Assembly: GCA_963823735.1 (NCBI GenBank)
Contig: CAWGMO010000003.1
Coordinates: 1,488,001-1,552,000 of the forward strand
DNA from: Actinoallomurus sp963823735
GTDB taxonomy: Bacteria; Actinomycetota; Actinomycetes; Streptosporangiales; Streptosporangiaceae
Direction: 5' to 3'
Length of the DNA stretch: 64,000 nucleotides
Made by a program: the position numbers and the translations under genes. The notes beneath the pieces were generated by a model. It made no database searches and was not told the DNA's origin. It was given only the letters and a program-made list of their open reading frames with translations. How positions within the stretch are numbered: the first letter of the stretch is position 1; every line of letters begins with the position of its first letter. Positions 61,744 to 64,000 of the stretch are shown one piece after another.

Positions 61744-63260
61744 CGCGGGACCGCCGGCGGGTACGGCACGAGGCGCCGCCCGCCCGTCCGCGTGCCGCCG
61801 GGCTGGAACGGCGCCCGCGGGTGGTCGTCGTCGGCGGCGGGATCGCCGGGCTCACCGCCGCGGTCGCGCTGGCCGAGCGTGGTGTCGAGGTCGAGCTGTG
61901 CGAGCGCGAGCACCACCTCGGCGGGCGCGCCGGCGCCTGGGTGACGGCGCTGCCCGACGGCACGCGCGTCGGCATGAGCCGGGGCTTTCACGCCTACTTC
62001 CGGCAGTACTACAACCTGCGCGCGCTGCTGCGCCGCACCGACCCGGGCCTCGACCGGCTGACCGGCGTCGCGGACTATCCGCTGGTGGACGCGGAGGGAC
62101 GCACCGACACGTTCCGCCGCCTGCCGCGCACCCCGCCGTGGAACGCGCTCGCCTTCGCCGCCCTCAGCCCGACCTTCACCGCGCGCGACCTGCTGCGCCT
62201 GAACGCACGCGCCGCGCTACCGCTCGTGGACGTCGGCGTGCCCGGGACGTACCGGCGGCTGGACCACCTGAACGCCGAGGAGTTCCTGGCCCGGCTGCGC
62301 TTCCCGGAGGCGGCGCGCCACCTGGCGTTCGAGGTGTTCTCCCGCAGTTTCTTCGCGCCGCCGGACCGGCTGTCGGCGGCGGAGCTGGCCGTGATGTTCC
62401 ACCTGTACTTCCTCGGCTCCTCCGAGGGGCTGCTCTTCGACGTGCCGCGCGTGCCCCTCTGGGGGTCGCTCGGCGAGCACCTGACGCGCCTCGGCGCGCG
62501 CGTGCGCACCGGCCTGCCGGTCGACGCCGTACGCCACCACCGGCACGGCTTCACCGCCCTCACCGCGGACCGCGACATCCACGCCGACGCCGTGGTCCTC
62601 GCACTGGACGTCGCGGGCCTGCGGAACCTGGTCGCCGCCTCGTCACGCCTCGGCACCCCGGAGTGGCGCGCGCGGATCGCCGCGCTCGCCACCGCACCGC
62701 CGTTCCTCGTACGCCGCCTGTGGCTGGACCGGCCGGTCGCGCCGCACCGCCCCGCGTTCCTGGCGACCGGCGGGATGCCGCCGCTGGACAACGTCAGCGT
62801 CCTGGAACGCTACGACGACGAGGCCGCCGCGTGGGCCGAGGCCACGGGAGGCTCCGTCGTGGAACTGCACGCGTACGCGGCGTCGGCCCCGCGCGCCTCG
62901 GTCGCAGATGGCCTGCTGCGGCGCCTGCACGAGGTCTACCCCGAATGCGGGGAGGCCGCGACGGTCGGCGACCTGTCGGAGTGGCGCGAGGACTGCCCGC
63001 TGTTCGCGCCGGGCACGTTCGAGAGCCGCCCGCGCGTGACGGGCCCGATCCCGGGCCTGGTCCTGGCCGGCGACGGCATCCGCGTCGACCTGCCCGTCGC
63101 CCTGATGGAACGCGCGGCGACCACCGGCTGGCACGCCGCCAACGTCCTGCTCTCCGGCTGGGGCCTGCCCGGCCACCCCCTGACCACCGTGCCCGTACGC
63201 GGACGGCTCGCCGCGTTCCGGCACCTGGCCGGTCAGATGGAGCGGGTGCGGAGGGCGTAG
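61740..63260 (+). CDS. crtU: Carotene desaturase/methyltransferase CrtU-like
   Basis: A 506-residue FAD oxidoreductase. The FAD motif is VVVGGGIAGLTAAVALAERG (about 27-46), followed by HHLGGRAG; the C-terminal FAD segment is LVLAGDGIRVDLPVALMERA. It resembles CrtU, which turns beta-ionone rings into aromatic rings (isorenieratene type). GTG 61740 overlaps the crtT stop (GTGA). It suggests an aryl carotenoid as the end product. A zeta-carotene desaturase-like role is the alternative. Confidence 0.82.
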   Translation: MTRDRRRVRHEAPPARPRAAGLERRPRVVVVGGGIAGLTAAVALAERGVEVELCEREHHLGGRAGAWVTALPDGTRVGMSRGFHAYFRQYYNLRALLRRTDPGLDRLTGVADYPLVDAEGRTDTFRRLPRTPPWNALAFAALSPTFTARDLLRLNARAALPLVDVGVPGTYRRLDHLNAEEFLARLRFPEAARHLAFEVFSRSFFAPPDRLSAAELAVMFHLYFLGSSEGLLFDVPRVPLWGSLGEHLTRLGARVRTGLPVDAVRHHRHGFTALTADRDIHADAVVLALDVAGLRNLVAASSRLGTPEWRARIAALATAPPFLVRRLWLDRPVAPHRPAFLATGGMPPLDNVSVLERYDDEAAAWAEATGGSVVELHAYAASAPRASVADGLLRRLHEVYPECGEAATVGDLSEWREDCPLFAPGTFESRPRVTGPIPGLVLAGDGIRVDLPVALMERAATTGWHAANVLLSGWGLPGHPLTTVPVRGRLAAFRHLAGQMERVRRA

Positions 63261-64000
63261 CGGCGTTCGGCGTACGCGAGGTCGTCGCGCCACAGGCGCG
63301 CCGCCGTGTGCCGCATCAGCGGGCGTACCAGCGGCGCCGCCACGCGGGCCAGCGCGAACCCCGGGCGCGCGTGACGTCGCGACCGTCGCCTCGATCACCG
63401 CCGTGCGCGCGCGGCCGTCGCGCCCAGGGCCCAGCGGCGTCGCGTGGGTCTCCACGACGCTGCCGGCCCCCTCGCCCTCGACGATGCGCATCACGACCGT
63501 ACGCGGCTCCGGGCAGGCGAACTCGGCGAGCACCGGCACGCCGAAACGCGCCCCGACGCGGAACGTCACCTCGACCAGGAACCGGTCCTCGGCGTCGACG
63601 GCGTCCAGCGCGGGCGCCGACACGACGCGCAGCCGGGCGAAGGAGTACGGGTGGAACCAGGCGCCGTGCCAGGGGTCGAGACGGTTCGCGACGACGTCCA
63701 CCGGCTCGCACACACCGGTCATCCTCGTCACCGCCGCCAGGCTGTCCCGCAGCGGAGGACGCGACGGCGTCACCGGCCGGGGGAGAGGCGTCTCGCCGCC
63801 CGCCCGGTTCAGGCGCACCCACACGAGCACCCCGTCGTCGCAGGCGGGAAGCGGCCGCCAGTCGGGCGTGCCGCCGGCGGCCAGCCGCAGGCCGTGCCAC
63901 CGGCAGAGCAGCTCCCCGGAGACGACGCGCCCGTCCGCGAGCGGCGCCCCGAGGTGCGGGCACGCGCCCGGCCCGGCCACCGGCGCACCGGCGCGGTCAC
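63233..64000 (-). CDS. Rieske-type protein (partial, apparent frameshift)
   Basis: A minus-strand gene whose 5' end lies beyond the right edge. The Rieske [2Fe-2S] motif is CPHLGAP...LLCRWHG (Cys-x-His-x16-Cys-x2-His), followed by a DUF5914-like C-terminal domain (WHGAWFHPYSFARL). Near 63378 one base must be dropped; the frame then reads GFALARVAAPLVRPLMRH and ends in TGA at 63233-63235, with a 28-base overlap with crtU. Rieske/DUF5914 proteins often accompany actinomycete carotenoid clusters and may oxygenate a carotenoid. Confidence 0.8.

Overview
The window is high-GC DNA with dense, often overlapping genes, GTG and TTG starts, PucR, WYL and SARP-free actinobacterial regulators, an Mce lipid-transport operon, gas vesicle genes of the actinomycete type and a split CarR-type lycopene cyclase. 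This points to a filamentous actinomycete, probably of the Streptosporangiales/Thermomonosporaceae or a related Streptomyces-like group. No rRNA, tRNA, CRISPR array or insertion sequence was recognised.

Region 1 (1-8200) is a biosynthetic locus built around an HK97-fold protein that looks like a 'natural product' (Family 3) encapsulin shell. The minus-strand operon reads sulfotransferase, SDR without its catalytic Tyr/Lys, encapsulin, transketolase N-terminal subunit (runs off the left edge). Facing it are an AMP-dependent acyl ligase, a divergent KAS III and a LanB-type glutamylation-domain protein. This is the most interesting system in the window. It is followed by an unrecognised Cys/His protein, a DHA2 exporter, an SGNH hydrolase, a two-component system with a VanZ-like protein, RidA, and a WYL regulator facing another DHA2 exporter (8209-17956).

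Region 2 (18067-22915) is a partial gas vesicle island in the order Y-Z-J-L, with no visible gvpA, O, F, G, S or K, and with two very charged, disordered proteins and stress-sigma-like promoters. After it come a lipoprotein sulfatase, a DUF523-DUF1722 protein, NAD kinase, a TetR/DHA2 pair with a candidate operator, a phosphotransferase, a Tat esterase, an AraC regulator and an alpha/alpha-toroid protein (23081-32827).

Region 3 (32861-52824) is a complete Mce operon transcribed leftward: ATPase, two YrbE permeases, MceA-F and four Mce-associated proteins that form two duplicated pairs. Upstream lie three secreted-protein genes, whose promoters share a -35/-10 layout with 17-bp spacers and an extended CTCTTG box, and two tandem PucR-type regulators. 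Together these look like one envelope/lipid-uptake regulon.

Region 4 (52666-64000) has an apolipoprotein N-acyltransferase, an ECF sigma factor facing a DHA2 exporter, a hydrolase, and an aryl-carotenoid cluster (crtI, crtB, crtYc, crtYd, crtT, crtU) meeting a Rieske protein that runs off the right edge. crtE is not in the window.

Seven apparent single-base frameshifts occur in otherwise well-conserved genes (near 455, 5030, 33455, 34995, 61543, 61681 and 63378). They most probably reflect indel errors in the assembly, and the affected genes should not be called pseudogenes without a read check.
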